DNA of 53,844 bases from a virus, in the IMG/VR virus record IMGVR_UViG_3300048021_000955, positions 1 through 53,844 of that record; one strand, 5' to 3'. Both the position numbers and the translations under genes were made by a program. How positions within the stretch are numbered: position 1 is the first letter of the stretch; every line of letters starts with the position of its first letter. Below, piece after piece: positions 42,595 to 50,514 of the stretch. The notes under the pieces were generated by a model. That model did no database searches. It was not told where the DNA came from and saw only the letters and a list, made by a program, of their open reading frames with translations.

Positions 42595-43520
42595 TGTATT
42601 TTTATGTTGGTGATAAAGAACACAATAGATATAGTTTTAGATCAAGAGGAACTTTATTACTTGAAAATATGGATAGTAATAATAATGGGCTTATTACAGA
42701 TATAAATCAAATACAACATAATGACAATAGATTATTTGTATTTGGTAAAAAATTTACAAATGAAATATTAGATGTATTGATAGAAAAAAATGCAAAATTT
42801 ATTTGTGATATATCTGACTATAAATTTTATAAACAAGATGTAATAAATTTATATACAAAGGCTGCAAAGTATTGTAAGTTTTTTGTTGCTACTTGTGAAT
42901 ATCTAGCAAAAGATGTAGAAAGATTATTTAAAAACAAATGTTATGTTATAGCAGACTTAACAGAAAGAAAACAAAGCAAGCCAACAAAAAAAGTGTTTAC
43001 AAAAACCGACATTGTAAAACTTGTATGTTATGGAGCAAGAAAAAATATTCATAAAGTAAACTTTGATATGATACTTGCTAATATGAAAACTATACATCCA
43101 AACGTACATATAGATGTTGTTACAAATAAAAATATAGACGATCCAAGTTGGTGGACAGATTGGAGTTATGAAACACAAGAAGAAATGGTCAATAATAGCG
43201 ATGCTATTTTGTTGCCAATTTTTTACAAAGACAAAATAGAAAAATTTGTAAAAGGTAAAGGAAACAACAGACCAATTGATGCACTACAGCAAGGAAAGTT
43301 TGTTATCACACAAAGTTACATACCAAGTTATGTTGACTTGCAAGATTACATTTGGACAGGTAATTTAACAGCAGGATTTCAATACTTTGTACATAATCCA
43401 GAAGAAGTTTATCAAAAAGTTTTAATGGGCCAAGACCATATTACTAAGTACTATACACCAATTAAAGTAGTAGATAAATGGCTTGAGCTAGAAAGAATTA
43501 TTAATGAAAAAAGTTCATAA
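42594..43520 (+). CDS. GT-B type glycosyltransferase
   Basis: A 308-aa protein with two Rossmann-like halves. The second half reads KLVCYGARKNIHKVNF, HIDVVTNKNID, EMVNNSDAILLPIFYKD and NNRPIDALQQGKFVI, the pattern of a GT4-like sugar-nucleotide-binding C-terminal domain (E-x7-G replaced by a P-x-D-A-L-x-x-G-K variant). The N-terminus reads FYVGDKEHNRYSFRSRG, followed by an ENMDSNNNGLI segment of uncertain role. Donor and acceptor unknown. Overlaps the FkbM gene by 17 bases. Confidence 0.68.
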   Translation: MYFYVGDKEHNRYSFRSRGTLLLENMDSNNNGLITDINQIQHNDNRLFVFGKKFTNEILDVLIEKNAKFICDISDYKFYKQDVINLYTKAAKYCKFFVATCEYLAKDVERLFKNKCYVIADLTERKQSKPTKKVFTKTDIVKLVCYGARKNIHKVNFDMILANMKTIHPNVHIDVVTNKNIDDPSWWTDWSYETQEEMVNNSDAILLPIFYKDKIEKFVKGKGNNRPIDALQQGKFVITQSYIPSYVDLQDYIWTGNLTAGFQYFVHNPEEVYQKVLMGQDHITKYYTPIKVVDKWLELERIINEKSS

Positions 43521-44124
43521 TTATTATTTGCCAGATACAGATATACACTTTGAAAAAATGATAAACAAGCGTATTAGTCAAGGCGGGCCTCCTGAATATC
43601 AAGATGATGTTAGAAACGCAGCATACAAATATGTTAAAGAATTTAATACAGCAATTGATGTTGGTGCAAATGTAGGATTATGGACTGTTCCTCTGTCAAA
43701 GAAATTTAACAAAGTAATTTCGTTTGAACCTATGGCACAAGTTTTTGAATGCTTAATAGAAAATACAACAGGTATTGAAAATGTTATTATCAATAATTTT
43801 GCACTAGGTAGTGAACAAAAAAACGTAGCTATGACTTATGATCCAAACAATACAGGAAACAGTTTTATCAACGGTAAAGAAGGCGACATTAAAGTAAAAA
43901 CACTTGATCAAAGTTTTATGCCTCCATTTGAACTAATAAAAATTGATTGCGAAAGACACGAATTAGAAGTTTTAAAGGGTGGTATAAACACTCTAAAAAA
44001 ATACAAGCCCATTGTAATAGTCGAACAACATCCTGATACAAAATACTGTGCAGGAGAATTTTTGAAATCACACGGTGCTGTTGAATTAACAAACGTTAGG
44101 AAAGATTTTATTTTTGGATGGTAA
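43504..44124 (+). CDS. FkbM-type SAM methyltransferase
   Basis: The 206-aa protein has the SAM motif IDVGANVGLW at residues 51-60, VISFEPMAQVFECL, and the FkbM signature IDCERHELEVLKGG with IVIVEQHPDT. FkbM enzymes O-methylate sugars or polyketides. Within a glycan island the probable acceptor is a sugar residue of the product. The stop codon overlaps the TTG start of the cytidylyltransferase-cupin gene. Confidence 0.8.
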   Translation: MKKVHNYYLPDTDIHFEKMINKRISQGGPPEYQDDVRNAAYKYVKEFNTAIDVGANVGLWTVPLSKKFNKVISFEPMAQVFECLIENTTGIENVIINNFALGSEQKNVAMTYDPNNTGNSFINGKEGDIKVKTLDQSFMPPFELIKIDCERHELEVLKGGINTLKKYKPIVIVEQHPDTKYCAGEFLKSHGAVELTNVRKDFIFGW

Positions 44125-44884
44125 AATTGTAATTGTAACTGGAGGATTTGATCCGTTACATAGTGGACACATTGAGTATTTTAAATCAGCACGTTCTTTG
44201 GGCGATAAATTAGTTGTAGGGCTTAATAGTGATACGTGGCTTGAGAATAAAAAAGGTCGTGCATTTATGCCGTTTGAAGAACGTGCAAATATTGTCAAAC
44301 ATCTTGAAATGGTTGACGATGTTATGCTAGTCGAAGACGACGAAACTGGCGGCACAACAAAAGCAATTGGATATCTTTTACAAACAACAACTGGTAAACT
44401 TATTGTTGCAAACGGTGGGGATAGAGTTGAAGGCGAAATTCCAGAACAAGCAACATACGGCGATCATCCAGACGTAGAGTTTGTATTTGGTGTTGGCGGC
44501 GAAGATAAAAAGAATAGTAGTAGTTGGATACTCAAAGAATGGAGTCAGCCTACTACAGAACGTGCGTGGGGCGAATACAAAATATTAGACAAAGGCAATG
44601 GCTGGCAAGTTAAACAACTTGAGTTTTATCACGGCAAAGCATTAAGTGACCAAAGACACTTTAAACGTAGTGAACACTGGCACGTTGTAGATGGAGTAAT
44701 TAATATGTTCCTAGAAGATAAGCAAGGTAATAAAACAAGCACATTGTTAGTACCAGGAGATAGTATTGACATCCCAGTAGGCTATTGGCACAAAGCTGTA
44801 AATTTAGATAATAAATCTGCAAAAGTTATTGAAGTATGGATTGGCAATAATTTAACCGAAAATGATATAGAAAGAAGAGACTAA
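44114..44884 (+). CDS. Cytidylyltransferase-cupin fusion
   Basis: The 256-aa protein fuses two enzymes. Residues 1-140 are a cytidylyltransferase-like domain: TGGFDPLHSGHIEYF with H16-x-x-H19, and a SSSWILKEW element. Residues ~145-256 are a cupin of the type II mannose-6-phosphate-isomerase kind: RAWGEYKIL, RHFKRSEHWHVVDG, PVGYWHKAVN and a closing TENDIERRD. Candidate metal ligands are H188/H190, E187 and H226. It could activate a sugar phosphate and isomerise a related one. The TTG at 44114 is the only plausible start before the active site. AGGA lies 12 bases upstream. Confidence 0.78.
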   Translation: MDGKIVIVTGGFDPLHSGHIEYFKSARSLGDKLVVGLNSDTWLENKKGRAFMPFEERANIVKHLEMVDDVMLVEDDETGGTTKAIGYLLQTTTGKLIVANGGDRVEGEIPEQATYGDHPDVEFVFGVGGEDKKNSSSWILKEWSQPTTERAWGEYKILDKGNGWQVKQLEFYHGKALSDQRHFKRSEHWHVVDGVINMFLEDKQGNKTSTLLVPGDSIDIPVGYWHKAVNLDNKSAKVIEVWIGNNLTENDIERRD

Positions 44885-46623
44885 TGACCGAACCCCTTAA
44901 AGTATTTGTAGGATGGGATAGCAGAGAAGATATTGCATTCCAAGTTTGTAAACAAAGTATTTTAGAACACGCCAGTGTACCTGTAAAAGTTATACCTTTG
45001 AAACAAGATGATTTAAGAAAAAAAGATCTCTACAATAGACCTATTGATGCACTTGCAAGTACAGAATTCACATTTACAAGATTTTTAGTTCCTTACTTAA
45101 TGGGATATCAAGGATGGGCATTGTTTATAGATTGTGATTTTGTGTTTTTAGATGATGTTAAAAAATTATTCGATCAGATTAATAACAAATATGCTGTAAT
45201 GTGTGCGCAACACGACTATACGCCCAAAGAAGGCACAAAAATGGATGGGCAAGTTCAAACAGTTTATCCACGTAAGAACTGGTCAAGTATGATGCTAATA
45301 AATTGTGGCTCTTATACAAACGGTGTATTAACCAAAGAACTTGTAAACGATCCTTTAAAAACTGGCGCATATTTTCATAGATTTAGTTGGGTGCCTGATG
45401 CCGAAGTAGGAGAATTAAGTCACGAGTGGAATTGGCTTGTAGGATGGTATAACGAACCAAAAGATGGAAGACCAAAAGCATTGCACTATACTGAAGGCGG
45501 GCCCTGGTTTAAACAATACGAAGACTGCGAGTATGCCAAGGAATGGTACAAAGCAAAAGGTAAGTACTTTGAAAACGCCTATGTACACGCAAATGCCAAA
45601 GCCTCAAGCTTAGGCGAAAAAAGAAAACGTGATAGAGAAATAGACATAAGTGAAAGAATACATCCAACAAATTTAATAATGGATGATCAAAAAAAAAAAT
45701 TAATTGAAAAATTTTTTAACTATCTTAAAGATCCAGATGGTAATTTTTACGATACAAATTTTAAGGAGGATTTAATGGCAATACGAGGTGATAGAGTAGC
45801 AGCAATCTTTCCTGATTCTGACGATGAAGATGGCAATTTTAACCCACAAAAAAAAGGATACGAGTTTGATGAATACTTAGAAGCATTAGTACAGGGCATT
45901 CCTAAAGGTATGCTTAGTACTTGGGAACAAGAAAAAACATCAAATGTTCCTTTACTTATAAGAGGCTTAGGTAAAAAGAGTCAATTAGCTATAAAAAACT
46001 GCTGGGAAAAACAACAAACATTTTATGCAATTGATAGTGGGTATTTAGGCAATGAAAGAACTAAAAGTAAAGTATGGCATCGTATAACTAAAAATGCTTT
46101 ACAAAATTTAGGACCTATCAAAGATAGAGCAAATGACAGGATGAATAAAATAGGTTACAAATACCTTAAATTTCATCCAGGAAGTAAAATATTAATTTGT
46201 CCGCCTAGTGAGAAAGTTATGAAATTTTGGGATCAACCTACACCTGAAGAATGGACACAACAAACTATTAAAGAGTTGAAACGTTACACAGACAGACCGA
46301 TTGAGGTAAGGTTAAAACCTAAACGTAACGAAAGAATAGCAGATGGTAATATTGTACACGCTTTGCAAAATGACGTACACTGTGTAGTTACATATAATAG
46401 TATTGCAGCAACTGAAGCATTACTTAATGGTAAACCTGCTATTGCTTTAGGACCCAATGCTGCAACTGTGTTATGTAATACAAGTTTATCCGAAGTTGAA
46501 AATTTAAATACTTTTGATAAATTGACAATTGAAGGATATGCTGCACATCTAACATATTGTCAATTTACAAAACAAGAAATGCAAGACGGAACGGCGTGGC
46601 GAATTTTAAATGAAAGTAGTTAA
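44884..46623 (+). CDS. Two-domain glycosyltransferase (GT-A N-terminus, GT-B-like C-terminus)
   Basis: The 579-aa protein has an N-terminal GT8-like domain (VFVGWDSREDIAFQ, FTRFLVPYLM, D83-C-D85 in FIDCDFVFL, HANAKASSLG) to about residue 250. From ~298 there is a separate domain: FYAIDSGYLG, RITKNALQNLGPIKDR, ILICPPSEKVMKFW, IEVRLKPKRNER and VVTYNSIAATEALLNGKPAIALG. The latter resembles capsule-type or CDP-glycerol-like transferases and is shared with the next two + strand genes. A consensus AAGGAGG and in-frame ATG lie at the junction (45763 and 45775), so the second half may also be made alone. Confidence 0.8.
   Translation: MTEPLKVFVGWDSREDIAFQVCKQSILEHASVPVKVIPLKQDDLRKKDLYNRPIDALASTEFTFTRFLVPYLMGYQGWALFIDCDFVFLDDVKKLFDQINNKYAVMCAQHDYTPKEGTKMDGQVQTVYPRKNWSSMMLINCGSYTNGVLTKELVNDPLKTGAYFHRFSWVPDAEVGELSHEWNWLVGWYNEPKDGRPKALHYTEGGPWFKQYEDCEYAKEWYKAKGKYFENAYVHANAKASSLGEKRKRDREIDISERIHPTNLIMDDQKKKLIEKFFNYLKDPDGNFYDTNFKEDLMAIRGDRVAAIFPDSDDEDGNFNPQKKGYEFDEYLEALVQGIPKGMLSTWEQEKTSNVPLLIRGLGKKSQLAIKNCWEKQQTFYAIDSGYLGNERTKSKVWHRITKNALQNLGPIKDRANDRMNKIGYKYLKFHPGSKILICPPSEKVMKFWDQPTPEEWTQQTIKELKRYTDRPIEVRLKPKRNERIADGNIVHALQNDVHCVVTYNSIAATEALLNGKPAIALGPNAATVLCNTSLSEVENLNTFDKLTIEGYAAHLTYCQFTKQEMQDGTAWRILNESS
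45763..45777 (+). promoter_or_regulatory. Internal Shine-Dalgarno and in-frame ATG
   Basis: AAGGAGG at 45763-45769 is one of the best ribosome-binding sites in the window and lies five bases before an in-frame ATG (codon 298 of the 579-aa gene). It falls at the domain boundary and would yield a 282-aa product. Confidence 0.6.
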
Positions 46624-47542
46624 TTATCTAACTAGTGTTCCTAGAGGTAATACCAATAAGCAAAAAGAAGAATTGCTTATGAAATTTCATAATGGTGTGC
46701 AACGTACTGGCGACGAGTCTCATTTGCATAGAGAATATTTTACCGTAGACTGCGATGCGGCACTTATACAAGGATGGGTATATAATGATACTACACCATC
46801 ACATTTAAGTTTACGCAAAAAGGTTATAGAACATCAACAAAAAACAAACAGATACACAATAGTTGCTGATGCAAATTTGTTTTTGTATGCAAATAAGATT
46901 AATCCTCAAGGCTATTTGCGTTATAGTTTGAACGGTGTTTTTCCAGATACGGGAATTTATTGTGATAATAATATTGATGAAACAAGATGGAATCAAATAT
47001 CTATCAATACAGGAATACGTTTAGAAGAAAACAAAAAAAACGGAAGTCATATTCTTATACTTTTGCAAAGACAAGGCGGCTGGAGTATGGGCGGAGAAAA
47101 CGTAATTGATTGGACAAACAAAACTATTAGACAAATTAGAAAAGCAGGATGTGATCGAATGATTAGAATCAGACCGCATCCGGGTTGTAAAAAATCTAAA
47201 CAATTTTTAAACCCAAGAACTAATCCTTTTTATAAATTAAACAAAGTTATGATATGCGATCCTGCCAACAGATTAGAAAATGACTTAAAAAATTGTTATG
47301 CAGTTGTTAATAAAAATAGTAGTGGTATAGTAGGGCCAATTATAAAAGGATATAATGCCTTTGTTACAGAGCCAAATAAAAGTCAATGTTCAGAAGTAAG
47401 CAATCATAATTTACAAGATATAGAAAACCCAAAAACTTTTGATAGATTAAAATGGTTACAAAGAATTAGTATGTTTCATTGGAATTTTAGTGAACTCGAA
47501 ACAGGACAATGCTGGAGTCATATAAAAAATTACGTCCAGTAA
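46610..47542 (+). CDS. GT-B-like transferase, paralogue 2
   Basis: The 310-aa protein shares with its neighbours the motifs ILILLQRQGGWSMGG, MIRIRPHPGCKKS, and NKNSSGIVGPIIKGYNAFVTEP, the pattern of a capsule-type GT-B nucleotide-binding half. The N-terminus has WVYNDTTPSHLSLRKKVIEH. Overlaps the preceding gene by 14 bases, and its 3' end overlaps the convergent glycosyltransferase by 13 bases. Confidence 0.6.
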   Translation: MKVVNYLTSVPRGNTNKQKEELLMKFHNGVQRTGDESHLHREYFTVDCDAALIQGWVYNDTTPSHLSLRKKVIEHQQKTNRYTIVADANLFLYANKINPQGYLRYSLNGVFPDTGIYCDNNIDETRWNQISINTGIRLEENKKNGSHILILLQRQGGWSMGGENVIDWTNKTIRQIRKAGCDRMIRIRPHPGCKKSKQFLNPRTNPFYKLNKVMICDPANRLENDLKNCYAVVNKNSSGIVGPIIKGYNAFVTEPNKSQCSEVSNHNLQDIENPKTFDRLKWLQRISMFHWNFSELETGQCWSHIKNYVQ

Positions 47543-48372
47543 CTTTCGGTTCTTTTTACCATTATATCTTTAGGTAAACTTTTACCAGTATTCTTCCTAT
47601 CACCTTTCATATGATCTATCCATCTACCAAGTTCAGTGTTAATTAACGGATGTCCACCGCCGCCAGTTTTTGCTTCTTTCAAATACATATCGGCACTATA
47701 ATCCAATACATTATTGTCAATTTTTGTTAGTTGGTTTAAAATGTGTCCAAAAACAAAACTATCGTGCCATTCTTCTAATTCAAAAATACCGTTTTCGGCT
47801 TCTTCATAAAATCTTTCAAACTCTTTTATAAATTGTATACACATTGGATGGTTTTTATTTAATCCATAAAACCCGCACTCCGGCCAAGTTTGCGAACCTT
47901 TACCTCTACCTACATATGTAATCCATTTATCGTCTGGCAACAATTTTTTAAATTGTTTGTAACTCCACTTATTATGTACAAATGTATCGGCGTCCATCCA
48001 CACACACCAATCTGTGCTTTTTTCAAATGCATCAAAAACAGCATAAACTTTGTTTGCAAAACGAATTGCATTCCATTTAAACTCTTTATGCCAATCTCTT
48101 GGTCTACGTGCTTTAATATCAGCAGGCGGTATACCATTTGCTTTTGGTATATCTTTCCAACGCTGTTTAAATTTATTTAATTTAGGAAGTTCTCTGGTTG
48201 CTTGTATTTCTATTATTTGCGATCTATTAGTTATAGCAGGAAAACAATTCTCTGCATAAACAAGTAAATTTATGTTTGGATCAACATTTTCAGCAAAACT
48301 ATCTAGGAAACGTTGTCCGTATTTGTCTAGTCCTTGTTTATGAAATGTTGTTACCACAGTTATGTTTGCCAT
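47530..48372 (-). CDS. GT-A type glycosyltransferase on minus strand
   Basis: The 280-aa protein has VWMDADTFVH with D127-A-D129, a start MANITVVTTFHKQGLDKYG, RFLDSFAENV, FKWNAIRFANKVYAV, and GFYGLNKNHPMC, HDSFVFGHIL. This is a GT-A glycosyltransferase of the kind seen in phage and LPS loci. It is the only minus-strand gene in the island; AAGGAAG precedes its ATG. Donor and acceptor unknown. It diverges from the 283-aa gene across a 37-base gap. Confidence 0.78.
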   Translation of the reverse strand: MANITVVTTFHKQGLDKYGQRFLDSFAENVDPNINLLVYAENCFPAITNRSQIIEIQATRELPKLNKFKQRWKDIPKANGIPPADIKARRPRDWHKEFKWNAIRFANKVYAVFDAFEKSTDWCVWMDADTFVHNKWSYKQFKKLLPDDKWITYVGRGKGSQTWPECGFYGLNKNHPMCIQFIKEFERFYEEAENGIFELEEWHDSFVFGHILNQLTKIDNNVLDYSADMYLKEAKTGGGGHPLINTELGRWIDHMKGDRKNTGKSLPKDIMVKRTESYWT

Positions 48373-48383
48373 ATTTCTTCCTT

Positions 48384-48391
48384 GTTAAATA
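48384..48391 (+). promoter_or_regulatory. Possible late motif GTTAAATA
   Basis: GTTAAATA lies 18 bases before the ATG at 48410, with TGGAG (48396-48400) between. It departs from the GATAAATA consensus at one position; the divergent gap makes a promoter here likely in some form. Confidence 0.35.
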
Positions 48392-48409
48392 GTACTGGAG
48401 TATTTAAGT

Positions 48410-49261
48410 ATGAAATTTAAATTATGGAATGAATATGGAGCAATGAATTCAAAGCCAGTATTTGATGCTTTTAAAAATAGTTTGCTTAATGCAGGACATA
48501 GTTTGTCTGACAATGATTCAATAGGCAGTGCTGATGTACACGTAATATGGAGTGTATTATTTGCCGGAAGAATGACTCCAAATAGGCATATATGGAACGT
48601 ATGTAAAAAACAAAATAAGCCTGTTATTGTACTTGAAGTAGGTGGTATAAAACGTGGAACAACTTGGAAGGTAGGACTAAATGGAATTAATCGTGACGCT
48701 TATTTTGGTGGACTTCATAATAATAGTTCTCGCGCTGATTCTCTTGGGTTATTTCTAAAACCTTGGAAGACAAGCGGAACTCATATTTTAATTTGTGGAC
48801 AACACGATAAAAGTTTACAATGGGAAAATATGCCACGTATGAGTAATTGGTTGATGAGTATAATTGACGAAATAAAAAGTTATACAGATATGCCTATTGT
48901 GTTTCGGCCACATCCTAGATGCAGATTAGAACATATAGAAAGGCAATACCAAAATGTTTATAGAGACGAACCTGTAAAACTTGATAACACATATGACGAC
49001 TTTAACCTTAGTTTCAAAGATGTTTTTGCAGTGGTTAATTGGAGTAGTAATCCCGGTGTGCAAGCAGCAATTGCAGGCATACCTGTTTTTACAGGACCGA
49101 GTAGTTTGGCTTATGAAGTAGCAAATCAAGAATTGTCGCAGATAAAAAATCCAATCACACCCGAAAGACAACAATGGTTAAATGATTATGCTTGGACAGA
49201 ATATACCATAGATGAAATAGAAAAGGGTATTCCTTTAAATAGATTGACTAATCATTTATAA
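48410..49261 (+). CDS. GT-B-like transferase, paralogue 3
   Basis: The 283-aa protein has FKLWNEYGAMNSKPVFDAF, HVIWSVLFAGRM, VIVLEVGGIKRG, HILICGQHDKSLQW, MPIVFRPHPRCRLEH, and VVNWSSNPGVQAAIAGIPVFTGPSS. The R-P-H-P-R and N-W-S-S-x-P-G-x-Q-A-A-I-A-G-I-P elements match the two preceding + strand transferases, so the three are paralogues. Such domains occur in capsule and teichoic-acid-like polymerases. Preceded by TGGAG. Confidence 0.65.
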   Translation: MKFKLWNEYGAMNSKPVFDAFKNSLLNAGHSLSDNDSIGSADVHVIWSVLFAGRMTPNRHIWNVCKKQNKPVIVLEVGGIKRGTTWKVGLNGINRDAYFGGLHNNSSRADSLGLFLKPWKTSGTHILICGQHDKSLQWENMPRMSNWLMSIIDEIKSYTDMPIVFRPHPRCRLEHIERQYQNVYRDEPVKLDNTYDDFNLSFKDVFAVVNWSSNPGVQAAIAGIPVFTGPSSLAYEVANQELSQIKNPITPERQQWLNDYAWTEYTIDEIEKGIPLNRLTNHL

Positions 49262-49278
49262 TCTGTTATAGTTAAATT

Positions 49279-50514
49279 ATGAATGAAATACAATACATCG
49301 AAGACTTGTTAGCGTGTGTCTTAGGCAAATGGGGACACACTTTCGCATTGAGAGATTCTGACTTATCGTTATTGAATAGTTTTGATAGACAAATTGTTAA
49401 GGGTGTTGCTCTCACAGATAGACAATATAATTTACTAAAATTAAAATTAGAAATATATACAAAACAATTTGAAAAAAATAACATACCTAATTGGAGTGCT
49501 GCATTACAAAGTATAAGCACTGAGTTTAGAGAAATAGATAGATCAAAATATATATCACTTGTTGAATTTGATAATATTGTTAAAAATAGTAGATCACATT
49601 ATTCATTAAAAGAAGGACTATATATAAAAATTAGATTTCCTTTTAATAAAAAATATATAACAAAGTTAGAGTCAATTATACATAGTAACAATAATAAAAC
49701 ATACTTTCACGAAAAAAACTCTCACGAACATTATTTTAAATTTACTGCATTAAATTGTTACAAATTACATTCAGCATTTCCTGATTGGCAAATTGATCAA
49801 ACTATTACAGATGTATCTAAAAAAGTACAGCAAATTTATGATAATAAAGATGCATTTATTCCCCAATATAAAAATAATAAATTTTTAAATGTAGATACAA
49901 ATGTTGCTACGCAATTACAATCGACTGAAAAATTAAAAATTGCAGATTTATCTATTGCGTATGGGTTTTACGTTTCTGATATACAAGACAATACATTATT
50001 AGATAAGATTGCATATCGCAAACAACCAACTGTACTTGCTAACATTGAAACAAATAGTTTATACGATATAGTAAATTGTATAGATTATTTAGAAAGATAT
50101 CCTTTGATAGTTTGTATAGATAAAGACGATGCATTTGATCAAGTTAAAGAAATGCATACAGCAATATCAAAATACGTTCCAAATAATTTACAAAGTGTTA
50201 TGTTTAGAGTTGAAAGTAGTGATAAAAAAAATAATCAACTGAATAATTTTGTTAAAGAAAATATTCTTAACAACTGGGTAGACAAAACAACAAAAGTAGT
50301 GTATATTAAAAAAGATAAACTACCTAAAGTTTTACTTAAAACAGATTTTAAGCCACGAACAGCAGTTTGTAAATCTAGCTTACGTTCTAATAGATTAGTA
50401 ACTAATTATGTAAATTTTAATTGCGATTTGATAGTTTACAATGATATAAGTTTAAGTAGTTTTACTGAAACATACTATACCAAAGGATTTAATAATTGGC
50501 AACTTGTAGATTAA
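49279..50514 (+). CDS. HARP-like helicase-associated protein
   Basis: A 411-aa protein, very AT-rich. The first 65 residues (IEDLLACVLGKWGHTFALRDSDL, LTDRQYNLLKLKLEIYTKQF) resemble a short module I recall at the front of phage helicases and primases. Residues ~105-190 (EGLYIKIRFPFNKKYITKLESII, YFKFTALNCYKLHSAFPDWQID) resemble the HARP substrate-binding domain of annealing helicases. No Walker motif is present. The remaining ~200 residues show no domain I know, ending in SFTETYYTKGFNNWQLVD. It overlaps uvsW by 19 bases, so the two may form one functional unit. Confidence 0.55.
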   Translation: MNEIQYIEDLLACVLGKWGHTFALRDSDLSLLNSFDRQIVKGVALTDRQYNLLKLKLEIYTKQFEKNNIPNWSAALQSISTEFREIDRSKYISLVEFDNIVKNSRSHYSLKEGLYIKIRFPFNKKYITKLESIIHSNNNKTYFHEKNSHEHYFKFTALNCYKLHSAFPDWQIDQTITDVSKKVQQIYDNKDAFIPQYKNNKFLNVDTNVATQLQSTEKLKIADLSIAYGFYVSDIQDNTLLDKIAYRKQPTVLANIETNSLYDIVNCIDYLERYPLIVCIDKDDAFDQVKEMHTAISKYVPNNLQSVMFRVESSDKKNNQLNNFVKENILNNWVDKTTKVVYIKKDKLPKVLLKTDFKPRTAVCKSSLRSNRLVTNYVNFNCDLIVYNDISLSSFTETYYTKGFNNWQLVD

